The position numbers and the translations under genes are program-made. The notes beneath the pieces are model-generated. The model saw only the letters and a program-made list of their open reading frames with translations, had not been told where the DNA came from and made no database searches. 64,000 nt of DNA from Cytidiella melzeri (taxonomy: Eukaryota; Basidiomycota; Agaricomycetes; Polyporales; Irpicaceae), in contig JABYQR010000054.1 of the NCBI GenBank assembly GCA_022592445.1, positions 112,726 to 176,725 of the forward strand, written 5' to 3'. Positions 17,092-28,848 of the stretch are shown here, piece after piece (within the stretch, counting starts at the first letter, position 1; each line of letters begins with the position of its first letter).

Positions 17092-17432
17092 CAGCCGTTT
17101 GCATTATTTCGTGAAACAAGCGCATTTTTTTCGTTGTGTTTGGCCTTGTTTGCACTGCCAGAACCGTGACAGTGTGACTAACTTGCAAGACACGATTGTG
17201 AGTGCCTCGTTGATCGAGGTCCATTCACAGCTTGAGAAAAATTTGAAAAATACTGTAGCATACCACAGCACGTGCTTTTCACATCGTAAAGAGTCGATGC
17301 CATGCAACGAGAGGAACCATGTCTGAGTCGGCAACACCCGCGTACTGTCACACATCACATTTTCGGTCTGCCAAACATGGCCAAACACAACGAAAAAAAT
17401 GCGCTTGTTTCACGAAATAATGCAAACGGCTG
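17092..17432. mobile_element. Tc1/mariner-like MITE with 54-bp perfect inverted repeats
   Basis: The first 54 bases (17092-17145, starting CAGCCGTTTGCATTATTTCG) are the exact reverse complement of the last 54 (17379-17432), and weaker symmetry continues inward. The 341-bp element is bounded by TA on both sides (17090-17091 and 17433-17434), the target duplication of Tc1/mariner/pogo transposases. It holds no open frame of note, so it is non-autonomous. The perfect match of the arms argues for a young insertion or for arms kept alike. It sits between the MCM4 promoter and the F-box 3' end. Confidence 0.88.
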
Positions 17433-17637
17433 TAGTGTAAACTTCAATGGCTCGCAGCAATCGACGCTGCTATGTCGTGGTCATCGTATCAGATTGAGCT
17501 GCACCTCAAACCCGGCGTAGGGAAAGCGTCTAAAGCTAGTGCGTCTGGTCGTATGCTCTCCTGACTCGAACTGAAAATGCTTACTAGGCCCGGGTATGTA
17601 CCTAGAGTATTATCGCAGACCAGCGGAAGAGAGTTTT

Positions 17638-19455
17638 TCAATCATAACTGTACATGTCCTTTTCCCACAATGGCCAATAGGAATGGACAGGAGAACGAGT
17701 TGTACAAATCGCCGGCAGCTCCATTCGCATCGGCGGTCTTTTGGAGTCCTCAAACAGAACTCGTGGAACCAGTCGCGCGAAGTTCGCGATCTTGTCTTTC
17801 CAGCTGGTGAATATCTCGATGTCGCCATCACCCGCAGGGTCGAGTACGAAGCGTAAAGTTTGTATCGGACAGCGTCCTGTCGCAAACCGACCCCACAGAA
17901 ACGCAATGATTTCTTCTTCATCCTCGCGCTTCTGGCCATGTAGCTCCAGTTCCTCCAACGCGGGGAAGAGCGCAAGAGGGGAGAGATACGAGAGCCATCG
18001 TGCGATGTCATAGGCAAGAACCAGCTTCTTCACCTCTTTCAATGCCTTCAGCCCCGTAGTCCAGCCAAAGGACGACGTCAAATTGGTTGACCATAGCCAG
18101 AGCTCATGTACGGATTGAGGAGACTGAAGACTGGCAATGGTAGTATGTGTGCGCACACGAGCGCCGTTGAAGCCGATAGATACGCAAAGGCTTGTACAGC
18201 GGTCCGTGGTGACGATGACTCCGTTAGCACCAACAAATAGCTTCTGCATAGCGACGATGTGGGGAACTCGTTCATATCTTTTACTGAAGTCGTAGAATTT
18301 AGCATGCCCTTCTTGCAGGACTAACTTTTTCTCGACAACATCTTGTGCTAGATAAGTGCGGCCGGCGTGGGAGTGTCGGACTGAGATGCGCCTCAAAGCG
18401 GGCATGCTGAGAGTAGGTAAAGCGTCCAAAGCTGCGTCCAATCGTTCTCCCTCCCTAATGTCGAGCAGCACGAGATCTTCTAGCCACGGGCTTGACGCCA
18501 GAACCGCGTGTAGGCCATGCAGGGTTTCGACATTGAACATCTGGTCTATGAGGATGAGATGGCGTAGTGCACCAAAAGAAGCATGGTGCCAGCCAGTAAA
18601 GCTATCCGCGACTAGCGTGCGCAGTTTTGGGAGTTGCAAGGTGTGCCAAGTGTCGATGGCCCCGACACGGTGTCCAACTTCCAGGGGCTTAGCGATGACG
18701 AGTACTTCCAACCGAGTAGTCCCCTGTACCCAGGAATGCACTACGTCGGTCTGAACAGAGAGCGTACGTAGATCGCGGATACGTCCTGAAGCCAGTGTCA
18801 CATCCTTCACCAGAGGTTCGTCGTCTATTCCTTGCTCAGGTTGACCTCGGAAACAGATGGTGAGGGGAACACTGCCTGATCGCACGAGGCTCGCTGAGAC
18901 GAGCGCCCTCTGTTCCTTCAAATCACGATTTATCAACCAGTCGTTTGTGTTGTACGAAGCAAAGATATCGCTCCACATCGCTGGTGTCTGCGAGGTGATG
19001 CACCTCCAGTGGCTGCAGACAGATTGGACTGGCCACGAGTAGCGCCAGGAGTGGCAATGCGAGTCCACTGGGTAGATACCGTCCACCAAGTGCGCAAAAA
19101 TTGCTGCCAAGAGCTCTGGTGGAAGACGATTGATCGGTGCCATTCGATTCTGCGCGCAGCGGATGTTTGCCAATTGTCTGCGCGTCGTTTTCAAGACCTA
19201 TCGTAAGGTCAGTCCACTCGAGAACCTCCGAGAGATACTATTGACACTTGCCATTCCGAAATCCAGCTCGCGCCCGACACTAACAACGAGCATGAAGCGA
19301 AAATCAATACAGACGCTTCGACACGATACAAGTGAGCCGTACCTTTCTAGTCTGTCAATTTCAGTGCAGTTAGCAAGCCAGTTGAAGCAGTTGCTGAGGT
19401 ATTCCAGCGCTGCTCGCATCTTTGACAGATCAAACTCGAATGAAACGGAAGACAT
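17638..19455 (-). CDS. F-box domain protein, basidiomycete type
   Basis: Two exons: 19343-19455 and 17638-19177. The intron (19178-19342) was set by phase; using GTACGG as donor and GCGCAG as acceptor gives EIDRLERQLANI, a short helical lead that precedes the F-box in this fungal family. The F-box is INRLPPELLAAIFAHLV, followed by the usual VCSHWRCITSQTPAMWSDI. The remaining 400 residues are leucine-rich and irregular, with no kinase, WD or strict LRR pattern; an acidic KREDEEEI stretch lies near the C-terminus. Such proteins recruit targets to SCF ubiquitin ligases through Skp1. They are highly expanded in Agaricomycetes and targets are mostly unknown. Length is about 550 residues. Confidence 0.88.
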
Positions 19456-19817
19456 CGCTGGATGCAGGTCGTGCTTTCTGTGCGCTCTGTCAGCGTACAG
19501 CCTTCTCGACTACATGACTCTCACATACCCTGGACCGTCCTTTGAGAGAGGTTGAACAAGACTGTAGTCTGGGCGTGTCACCAGCAGCCGTGACGAACGA
19601 ATCGGCTTTGTGACATTTTTCCCACGATTATTTAGCTCTATGAAACGTTGAAGACCAGGTTGCCTTGTGGATATTTGCTGGCTCCACATCTCACCTCAAC
19701 CATATCCTCCAGCCCTTGACGACCTCGTGGTCTTAAGACCGACGACTTGCGCATCCCGCAGCTCACGTTCTTTTTCAGCAACATCCACTCTAGAGACTGC
19801 ACTCTGAATCTCTTCCT

Positions 19818-19824
19818 ATATAGT
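19818..19824 (+). promoter_or_regulatory. Candidate TATA box of the second Kre9-like gene
   Basis: TATATAG lies 44 bases upstream of the ATG at 19868. It is close to the start codon, so the 5' UTR would be very short. Assignment is by position only. Confidence 0.35.
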
Positions 19825-19867
19825 ACCTCCAAACCAAACATACAGATTCCAGAATAAACACTCAAGA

Positions 19868-21028
19868 ATGTTCGCACAAGCTGTTACTATGTATGCAGCT
19901 CTGGTCTTGGTGGCTTTGCCGAGTGTTTTGGGTACTCTCTACGTACGTCTTACACGAGGCTCACCCTGAGCTTTCCATTTAACTGCTATGTCTTCGTCCG
20001 GTGGTCTGCTAGGTAACCTCACCTCTACAGAGCACCACTTGCTCTGGCGGGAAGCCCTGCTCCGTCGACTGGCTTGATAATGGCGAGTCCCCTACCCTCA
20101 GTACTATCGGCCCTTGCTATGTTGGGCTGTATCACGGGAATGGGGTATGTCGTCCTTATATTAGGGATGCACGGGACTGATCAAGGGACACAGGTCTTGG
20201 TTCAGCAAATTGAGCCTGTGGATGTCGCTAATGTACATTCGCTGACATTCACGGTACGTTGCTTCTCCTCCCTCCTTCGTGCCGTAGCTCAACGCCGCTT
20301 TTTCTCCCATCCATAGCCCGACTCCGCTGCAGGACCCAACTCTAATACTTAGTACGCAAATGCTCTTTTTCTAACACTGAAATGATAAAAAGGGCTCACA
20401 CGACATTGCCCTGTGTAGTTACATCAACTTCACGACCATCGACGTCTCAAATCCGTACACCCAATACTCTCCTTTCTTCACACTGAATGGGATGTCAGGC
20501 TCCCTGTCCTCTCCTAATCCGAGCGATACCTCTTCCATCTCCGTTCCCTCCACAGTGGCAAGCGCAGCGACACCAAGCGTCTCCGTCACCATCACCGTCA
20601 ACGCGACGCAGACAACTGTCGTCAGCTCTACATCGTCCTCATCTGGATCTGCAACCTCGCAGACCTCGTCTGTTATAATCGCTTCCTCTTCCTCCTTGAC
20701 GATACCCTCTATCACTGCAACTTCAACGACCTCGAGCAGCTCTCCCTCGCCGTTCTCATCTGCATCTTTCACCACCATCCGCACCTCGTCCTCCCCTTCC
20801 TTGTCACCCCCGAGCGGAACGACTTTGTCTATCCCCGCTTCATCAGTAGTCACAGGCGCATCTCTGTCAGCCTCCTCATCTGGCACATCTGTGCTGAGTG
20901 GAAGTACTGTCCCATCTGAATCCGCTCAGACGAGCGGGGCCGCTGGTGCAAGACATGGTCAGAGCGTAGGCACGCTTGGTGCTTGTGTGGCGGTGGGGGT
21001 GGTGGCGATGGTCATGGCGTGGATGTGA
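19868..21028 (+). CDS. Kre9/KNH-like Ser/Thr-rich GPI-anchored protein, second copy
   Basis: Five exons with short introns. The signal peptide (MFAQAVTMYAALVLVALPSVLG) is followed by a shortened Ig-like Kre9/KNH domain: CSVDWLDNGESPTLSTIGPCYVGLY, then LVQQIEPVDVANVHSLTFT, then PDSAAGPNSNTYYINF. A long Ser/Thr-rich stalk of about 150 residues, likely heavily O-mannosylated, follows, and a C-terminal hydrophobic segment (VGTLGACVAVGVVAMVMAWM) fits a GPI signal. It shares layout and intron placement with the gene at 1122-2029 but has a much longer stalk, so the two are probably old paralogues. The location should be the plasma membrane or wall. Function in wall glucan organisation is inferred from the family. 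Confidence 0.83.
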
Positions 21029-21060
21029 ACTTTCCTCAGTCAATTTGCTCTTTCTCTCTC

Positions 21061-21314
21061 TTCCGTAATTTATTTCCATTCACGCACAGCTTCACGACGA
21101 GACACTCCGCCTTCACGGCTACTTTAACACTCTTGCGGTTTTTGTTCCAGCTTTCGAACTCCTCGCCCACCTATTTCTTCCTCTCTCTTCCGTAATTTAT
21201 TCCTCTTCGCAGACAGCTTGACGACGAAATACTCCGCCCTTACAGCTACTGTAACACTCTTTGCGGTTTCTGTCGTAGCTATCGAACTCCTCGGCCGCCT
21301 ACCTCTTTCTCGCT
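21061..21314. repeat. Diverged tandem duplication, 127-bp unit
   Basis: Two head-to-tail copies (21061-21187 and 21188-about 21314) both begin TTCCGTAATTTATT and keep landmarks in order: ACTCCGCC, GCTACT.TAACACTC, TGCGGTTT and TCGAACTCCTCG. They differ at roughly one base in seven by eye. They lie in the 3' region after the Kre9-like gene and are non-coding. Confidence 0.8.
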
Positions 21315-21666
21315 CTATACCGTCCGCTAAACACTTGAAACCTGTAACCGTCTTGCGCACGTCGTGAGGACCTTGGGGCCTTAGCTGTTGTGATACCTCT
21401 TCTTCTATGATACTTCTTGTCTTTTTGCTATGGACAGCTGCTCTTTACCGCATGCAGTCCTCTTACGCCGTCCGCCCTATGTATTACATAGTGTAGTATT
21501 TAAAGTTTTCCCGACTCTCATACCAATTCGAACCTTTACACACTTTTCCATAGTGTTCGAGGACCCTTCACATAATTGCACTTGCCAGACTGACAGAGTT
21601 CTACAATCGCGATTGAAGACGGGTATACGTAGCTTCACAGATCACAGCATCGTACAAATGATCTCT

Positions 21667-22897
21667 CTAGTACCAGCCCTTCCCCTTGAACTGCGCCAGT
21701 ACATCCTTCGTTGACTGAGCAATGCCAATATACTCAATACCGAGAATCTTGTGCGACTTGGTGGTGTCGAAGGTGATAGGGCACATGATGCTGTCGTCGT
21801 CGAAACCAGGAATGCCAGCCGGAAGACTGTTGTCGATCTGGTGAGCGGCATGGACTGGGCAGCGATAATCATTCGTCAGCCCAATAATGGAATCAAAGTG
21901 GTCATGGTTGAAAGCGTTGCTCACCCCACTGCTGCCATACAAGTGGGCCGGAAGCGATCGTGATGCGCTGTCCTCCGGCTTCCTCCTTCTGGAGCGAGAG
22001 AACGTGAGCGTCGGCGACATCGCGGACGTCCACCCACGAGCCTCTGCAGAGCACCCACAACGTCAAAACAGGAAGCTGTGAACAACACGCTTAGCGATAT
22101 GCGTACCTGAAAGCGGCAAGCTCGCCGTCGCTCATGCCACCCTTGATAATTGCGTCGTACACGCCTTGCAGAGACGTGTTCAAATTTTCCGGACTCGCAA
22201 CGTCGTGCAAGAACGGCCCATGAACGAACGACGGGTTAAGCGCGACGATATCAAACTTGATCTCGCCCTTGTGCTTCGTCGCAAAGTCCCATGCGGCGCG
22301 CTCCGCCAACGTCTTGCTCGCCCAGTACATGTCCACCACAGACGCGTCCTTGCCTAGCGTCTCGCAGTTCACGGCGGAACTGACGTTCCAGTCTTCCTCC
22401 GTCAGAACCGTGGGTTTGGTGTATCCCGAGGTTTCGGCGATAGCCACGACGGAGGAGAGGATGATGAGCCGCTTGACTTGATGACCATGTTGGAGTACGC
22501 TCTCTAGCATACCGGTGGTACCGAGGACGGCGGGGTCGATCATGTCTTTCGGGTGCTCTGCGTGGTGATGGAACGGGGATGCGGTGTGAGCTACTGCGTC
22601 TATGCCCTGAACCGCTTCGTCAAACGCGCCAGCCTGAGATAAGCCGTTCGTCAATCATACTGCAGTTCTCTCAAGTGTAAATCGTGGACTACATACCTTG
22701 GTAATATCCGGCACGATAACGAGTTCGAGTTTGTCGCCGTACGCCTTGAAGAGCTGCTGGAGATGTGGCAGGCTCTTTGTGGAACGGACGGTACCTCGAA
22801 CGGAGTAGCCTTGGTCGAGGAGTTTCTGAATGAGCCAAGCAGCAATGTAGCCGTTAGCTCCAGAGACTAGGATCTTTCCAGATTGTACTGCAGGCAT
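21667..22897 (-). CDS. NAD(P)-dependent reductase of the extended SDR (GRE2 / dihydroflavonol-reductase-like) family
   Basis: Four exons on the minus strand. The ATG at 22897 opens MPAVQSGKILVSGANGYIAAWL, carrying the Rossmann GxxGxxA/G motif. RGTVRS fits NADP binding, and the active-site pair is YWASK (Tyr-x3-Lys), with LSSVVA supplying the Ser. The last intron turns the frame from WQQW into VHAAHQIDNSLPAG, the usual C-terminal substrate lobe. Relatives reduce methylglyoxal, diacetyl or aromatic aldehydes and ketones with NADPH. Size (about 340 residues) is normal and there is no signal peptide, so it is cytosolic. The natural substrate cannot be deduced. Confidence 0.9.
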
Positions 22898-23730
22898 TGT
22901 GAGAGACTTGGACTTGGAGATTTGGACGATGTGAGGGAAGTGTGTGCGGGTGCTGAGAAATTGTGCTGGGTTGAGTGCTGAATTGGTGAAGAGCAGCACC
23001 CCCCGGCCGTCGTTTTATAGCATTTTGGCAGACTTTCTCATGATACCGATGAAAGAGACACGCTACAGACCTCTGACTATGATCGCATGTCAGTCATTGC
23101 ATAGCAGAGTCGGGAGAATGGCTGACTTGCCTCGGTCTAGGAGTCCCCGGGGTTGACTGTACATACAGTCATGCCTTTGCCGATGTCGAAGTAAGTATGA
23201 GGCCTATGAAGGCTTGCCGCTGGTGTTGTATGCTGCGGCGCTCGCTCACAAATCTGGTTTACGTAGTGTGGTTGAGCAGACGTGATTGTGTGCTTCACAT
23301 AGCGCAAGGGATTTGTCGTAAGGTCCCATAGCGAGATTTTCGCGTACTTGTGTAACATTATTACTCACTGCAGGTAGGTAGAGACTTGGTCGTGCGTGTG
23401 CACTGTAGTGCAGGCGGCGGGCGCATCGACGTAGCATGCTGAGTGTCTCCTATCAGACCAGTTCCTAAACGCGCGCCATTCTCATATCAGTAATTATAAA
23501 TAATCACTTTCCGTAAGTCAAGTAAGTATTGTAAGTCAGTAAACTGTTTTGGTGGCGCACTGGTAGTCGGCAAGTTCAACCTGAATGCGATTCACTCACG
23601 CCGTCGAAGGCTTAAGACACTCGTCGGTGTTGAGGTGCTTGAAAGATCCTGTTCGCTAGGTGCGTACGCTGTCTGCTAGTGATGATACCAATATTCATCA
23701 CCCTATCTCTATAGAGTGCTCTTACATACC
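22898..23730. other. Divergent promoter region, nothing further recognised
   Basis: About 830 bases between the starts of the reductase (minus) and RRP41 (plus). It should contain both promoters. I checked one stretch near 23550 (GGTGGCGCACTGGTAG) for a tRNA and found no matching arms. Confidence 0.5.
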
Positions 23731-24628
23731 ATGGTGAGTGCTTGAATTCTCTTGGGCTAACCACCTAGAATTGACTATGTACAACAGGGCTCACGCATAG
23801 AAATTCTCAACGACGATGGGTACCGCTCCGACGGGCGAAGGCAATATGAGCTGCGTGAGATCACCATGGACCTCTCGCATCGCGGAACGGCAGATGGTTC
23901 TGCTATGATCACACATGGCCTAACGCAAGTTCTAGTCACAGTATTCGGACCCAGAGAAGCAAAAATGAGGTCGCAGACGTTGCACGACCGGGCTGTGTTG
24001 AACGTAGAGGTGTCTATCGCGCCGTTCAGCACAGGAGAACGGCGGAAGCGGAGTCGAGGCGACAAGTACGTGACCATGCTTTCCTCTCCCTCATATTGCA
24101 GAGTACCAATCCCAATCGCTCCCCAGACGAATTCTTGAACTTGGCTCCGCCATCAAATCCACCTTTGAGCCCGTCGTTCAAACATCCCTGTACCCTCGTT
24201 CTGGAATTGACATATACGTGCATATACTCCAACAAGACGGCGGCCTAATGCAAGCCAGCATCAATGCTACGACTCTTGCGCTGGTCAGCGCTGGAATTCC
24301 TCTCCTCGACCTCGTGTGTGCCGTCACAGGCGGCGTACACTCCTCCTCTCCCATGCTCGACCTTACCACACTAGAAGAAAACGACATCCCTCACTTGACT
24401 GTAGCCGTGATGCCAAAAAGCGGGAAGGTCACCCTCGTAACGATGGAGACAAGGTTACATGTGGATCGGTTTGGGGACATCTTCAAGTTGGCGTGCGAAG
24501 CGGGGCAGGTCATACACAAGGAGATGAAGAAGGCGGTGAAGGCAAGGACCCAGAGGTTGGTGGATGCGATGGATACCGCCCCGCGAGCCCATGGGGGGTA
24601 TGCAGATAGAGATATCGAGATGGACTAG
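23731..24628 (+). CDS. RRP41: Exosome core subunit RRP41/Ski6 (RNase PH family)
   Basis: Three exons: 23731-23733, 23788-24065 and 24127-24628, giving 260 residues. The first coding exon is just the ATG, spliced to GGC TCA CGC to give MGSRIEILNDDGYRSDGRR, the standard RRP41 N-terminus. Other landmarks are HGLTQVLVTVFGP, GERRKRSRGD, YPRSGIDIYVHILQQDGG and LEENDIPHLTVAVMPKSGKV. RRP41 pairs with RRP45 in the hexameric ring of the RNA exosome, which threads RNA to Rrp44/Rrp6 for 3'-5' decay and processing in nucleus and cytoplasm. In fungi the ring itself is catalytically inactive. Without the three-base exon the only start would lack the conserved first residues. Confidence 0.93.
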
Positions 24629-24973
24629 GTTTGTCAAGTCAACGAGATTTTAATTAGAAGTGTATTAGTGTGCGAAGGTATGTCCATGACATTACTTGCG
24701 TTGGCCCGTGGTACTCGAGCAGGCCGGTTGTGTATAGACTGACAGCCGTGGCCTTGGCCAAGCACATCGCATGTAAGTTATTGTCGCCAATTACACGACC
24801 TTGGCCATCAAGCCGCCCTGCAGCTTGTAGACAAGGCAAATTCACCCAGATCTGGCCTCGCTGTGTTTCAAGATCCCGCAGGAGCTCTCGCCATTGTGCT
24901 ATGGTGGGCCAGAGCTCACTCTGGCGGTATAATAGACATACGCGAATGCAGGGAACCGCAACAAGTCCTCAAC
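24629..24973. other. Intergenic gap
   Basis: Short gap between RRP41 and the hAT-derived gene. An open frame (24670-25029) covers it in the wrong phase for the downstream gene and shows no motif, so it is treated as non-coding. Confidence 0.4.
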
Positions 24974-25946
24974 ATGCCAACCTCGACGTCCCTTTCTGCA
25001 AGGGCTTCTTCGGCAAGCAACAAACGTGAGCTCAGTCGAGCCGTCGAAAGCCATCGGAGACAGTGGAATACTGAATACAGCCTTCTCAGTGACCCAAATT
25101 GATGCTGAACATGTATACGCCTCGGACGAGCAAGGGTACGCAGGCCCCAACAAGTGGAGAAGCGAAGAAAGCAAGGAGGGCGCGAAATATATCCAGCGAC
25201 AGGAGACAAGAGATGTCGACCCTGATTCCATCGCGGCTCCGAACTCCATAACTTTGTGCGATATTCTAGCATTCTTCGACGCAATCAAACAGATTGTAGG
25301 TCGCGAGGGCGAAACAAAGGATTATCGTCGATGCAAAACCTGCGCGTACGTCCGCGTCGCAATCTACTCTGATCTGGAATCAGTGTAATCAACGCTTTTT
25401 GCCCAGTGGTCAGGAGATGATTATCAATGAACCCACGATGCTGCGGGGACATATCGAGTCGTATCACAGGGTGTGTTTTTCTTGTGCTATCTGATGCAAG
25501 CTGGGCTCTCATATTTTTGTACCAGGAGATGTATATAAAATGGTGTCTTGATAACGCCTTCGACTCGCAACTTCCCAACGACGCCAAGAAGCGCGAAATG
25601 CTCTGGAACAAAATTGACATGATGCTAGACTCCGAGCAGAGCACAGGGAAGCATACCCAGAAAACACCTCACGAGCACCAAGAAGGCTCGTTGAAGAAAG
25701 ATGGCGCCATTCCTTACTTTGGAGGGAAGTTCCGACACGCTCTGGTCGAATGGATCGTCGCGACGGACCAGGTATGTCTACGTCTCCACTACAACTTCTA
25801 CGGATAACCACGCACTCAAGCTGGTGGTTTGGCAGCCGCTTTCTGCTGTCGAGAACCCACAATTTCAAAGGATGTTGGAGATGGCATCGCGACTCGGAGC
25901 TGCTAGTGATGGACGCATTCCAGGCCTAACGAGCGAGGCAAACTAA
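24974..25946 (+). CDS. Short hAT-transposase-derived protein with BED-type zinc finger
   Basis: Five exons fit in phase with GT-AG introns of about 60 nt: 24974-25025, 25090-25345, 25407-25470, 25526-25771 and 25836-25946, for 242 residues. A BED-like finger is formed by CKTC and LRGHIESYH (Cx2C ... Hx4H). The segment ALVEWIVATDQPLSAVENPQF matches the N-terminal region of hAT transposases. The protein then stops about 25 residues later, so the whole RNase-H-like catalytic core and the hAT dimerisation domain are missing. It could be a domesticated DNA-binding protein or the 5' remnant of a transposon whose remaining exons are lost. Clean splicing phase and no internal stops favour a working gene. 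The start at 24974 is the best fit but not certain. Confidence 0.65.
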
Positions 25947-26227
25947 TGAAGAATAGACAAACCACCGGGGCACTCTTGATGGAGTAGAGTTTGTGGTGCT
26001 GAGCTTTTGTTCAGAGACGCGATGTACAAACAGACTGTTCATCTATAGCTATATTTCTTACATATTAACCAGTACGATGTGCACGCCGACAATTTCAATC
26101 ATAGTAGCCCTAGAAGGAGACGGTATCCACTTGAAAGAACGGAGTCAACAGCCGCCTGAATATCCACAGAGCGAGACAAAAAACGGTGACAATGCCGAAA
26201 CTCAGAATCAACAAGAGATCCCACGAA

Positions 26228-28021
26228 TCACAAGAACTCAACGAATGAGACAGCCATGACAATACCACATGCGCCGTACAACATACCCAATGCTCGCCAG
26301 GAGCGCAGGCCTTTCCGGTTTTCACCACCACCTGACCAGCTCTCTGCACTCGTACTCATCGCGTTCGGGTTCAACGCTGCAGCAAAGCCGTTGTCTGAAA
26401 ACGGCTGATTCCAGAAGAAGCTTGCATCGACAACGTATGCACTCCCGTTCGCCTTGACCAGAAAGTCGCGGTACTTGTTCACCGGGTCTCCGTACGTGGC
26501 AGCGACAGCCGCAATGTCAGGATAGAGCTCTGTCGGGTCTTCGGACCCGGGGGCGACGGTCATAGCGTAGTCGGCTGCGGCTTGGATGGTTGCGCCTGCT
26601 GTTGTGGTCTTGTTCCACGCGAAGATGCCGAGGTATTCGCCAATGCGGGCGTTGGTCTGAGTAAGCGATGATTTCCTTTCTGAGTGTGATGCATCAAAGA
26701 CTGTGCGGTAGGTGAGTACGTACAATCATGGCGGCAAGGTTATATGCGCGATAGTGGTATGGGCGGGTGCGCGCAGACTCGAGAGGCTGAGACTTGAATG
26801 AGGGATGTTCTCGAGGTCTTACAAGCATGACCCTTACCTGATCACCATTGGCCGCAATCTGACCCATATAGATACCGCTGAAGTACTCCTCTATTGTACT
26901 CTGTGCACTGATGTTGTCGTTGACAAGTAGCTGGAGGGAAGCGAGTTGATTATAGTAGAAAGACCCGTGATTACTTTATCATGGCAATTAACACCAGATT
27001 ATGCATGAGATTGACCGAGACTGTACAACTTACTTCGCAGCATTCTTCTCTTGAAGCGCAATAGTAGCGGTTTCAAGCCACTCAATGTATAGATTAAGCC
27101 AGTTGTTGAACTGGGTATCAATGTAGGTTGTCCATTCTACAGCTTTACCCTCACGGAGGATCAACACGCCGCTGGTTAGCTTTGTCATACTCTTCAGGTC
27201 TCTATTTGATGATGTCAACATACATGCCTACTCGCATCATAGACAGCAGCCATTGAGTACGTACAGGATTCCGGTATGTGCCCCCGTCTGTCCTTGCGGC
27301 CCACGCGCCATCTGCGCGTAATTTAAGTTTGGGTTCATGTACGTGTCGGCGTCCAGAAACCAGGCCTGGACGTACGTCGCAACACGACTGGAGTAGACGC
27401 TGTCACCTTCGATAGCCCATGCGAGGGAGTTGAGCAAAACTGCGTTCGCCATGCTGTCAAAATCGCCGATGTTGTTTACTGTACGCGCGTCTGGATTAAA
27501 CAAGCCGTCCCTTGTGATGTAGGGGCATGTGGTCCAAACTATGCGACGCTTTGAGATCGCTTATTCGGCTGGTAGTCCGAGTACAGAGAGACGTACTTTG
27601 CTGGGGCGTGAGCTCTGTCGTGTTTCCGACACCGGTGCAGTTGGGCCAGGAGCTGAGGATATGATGAGCAACGTCGCCATAAGCGCATGAAACAGGTTGA
27701 CATACTAGGGAGCCCAACTCATATAATCATGCCTGTCTCCTGAGGGCGCTAGATACGGTTTCGTCGTGACGCCTACGGAAGCACGGCGATGGCATGAGGT
27801 GCTGAAGCGATATAACGGAGTGTGGACTCACTCCATGGCCCCCCTGCACTCGATGACTCTGCCCACTGGCGAATAGTGTTCTGTGCGGGAATGGTAGTCT
27901 GGCTGTAGTTCTTGGCTAAGACATAATCCGGGTTTAGAAAGTCGTTGGCGTAGTTGACGAAGGAGTGAACGGCCGGGAGAATAGTAGCCAGGAACAAGAG
28001 AGTGGACGTCGCGCAGGACAT
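26228..28021 (-). CDS. Secreted alginate-lyase-domain protein (polysaccharide lyase-like), copy 1
   Basis: Multi-exon minus-strand gene beginning MSCATSTLLFLATILPAVHS, a signal peptide. Exons encode TTKPYLAPSGDRHDYMSWAP, WPNCTGVGNTTELTPQQ, WTTCPYITRDGLFNPD, YVQAWFLDADTYMNPNLNYAQ, NHGSFYYNQLASLQ and SARTRPYHYRAYNLAAMI. The NHG(S/T)(F/W)Y segment and the all-helical toroid layout match the alginate_lyase domain (Pfam PF05426), found in PL5/PL38-like lyases that cleave uronate-containing chains. In fungi alginate itself is an unlikely substrate; glucuronan or other acidic glycans are more plausible (inference). The hydrophobic C-terminus (ALGMLYGACGIVMAVSFVEFL) suggests membrane or GPI attachment. 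A paralogue lies at 41218-43079. An in-frame Met at 28102 exists, but the signal peptide starts at 28021. Confidence 0.85.
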
Positions 28022-28848
28022 GATGTTCGTGTGTTTCGCCGGTGGAAGTCCGCTGACCACCGGAGATGGTGGGGAAAGGTAAGAGGGTGAGGACTTGTGC
28101 AACGCGAAGGGCCATGTTCGAGAGTGACTTTACTAGGTTCGACTCGGTGACGGTGACAGGCGCCCGTAACAACGGGGAAGAGTCGCCTTCGAGTTCTCAG
28201 ATACTGTGGTCGCGTGCCTCTAGAGAAATACTTCTGCTTTTGCAAGCTCATGCCACAGTCTGCTCTGCCGCATAGAAGACCCGTGGACGTTTGCAGCCGC
28301 AGTCGTGGTAGCTGGACCACAACGGTGCATCGCTGAAGATTACACGCCATGAGACGATTAGACCTAATGTTTGGATCTCTCAGACGGTATGCTCTTCATT
28401 TAACGACTAACGCGAGTGTCCATACCTTTAGGCTTTCCCCGAGTGCCAACATTGCAGGATCTATGAGCTACCTTTGAAGTCAACGGCGAGGAGGCAGACT
28501 GGCTTCTACGACTCTCTCAATCCGCGCTCTGGCTGCAACTGTTGTTCAAACTCTCAAAAGAGCACTGCGGTGTGTCTTTCGTAAGTAGTCAGTATGCAGC
28601 GTGAGTGAGTGTACGCTCTGGCGGCGTGATGTAATTTTTAATTCGGACCGGATCAATTGAGCGCGGTCTCGTGACTGTGACCGTGACACATTTGAACCGC
28701 GTCGTGAAATGAGCGTCTAAGCTTAACGCAACGGCAAACTCAACACCACCACCTGTGCCAGGTCAGCGCAGAAGACGGCTTACGGCGACAGTCGAATGCA
28801 GGTTTCCCACAATTAATTCTACGACATCGTTTACTACTACACGAGAAA
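28022..28848. other. Divergent promoter region
   Basis: About 830 bases between the starts of the lyase-like gene (minus) and the FHA gene (plus). No convincing gene, RNA or repeat is seen. It must hold both promoters. Confidence 0.5.

Noticed and set aside
23540..23620. tRNA-like GGTGGCGCACTGGTAG stretch
   Set aside because: No matching acceptor or T arm can be paired around it.
24670..25029. 119-codon open frame before the hAT-derived gene
   Set aside because: Wrong phase for the first intron of that gene, and no motif.
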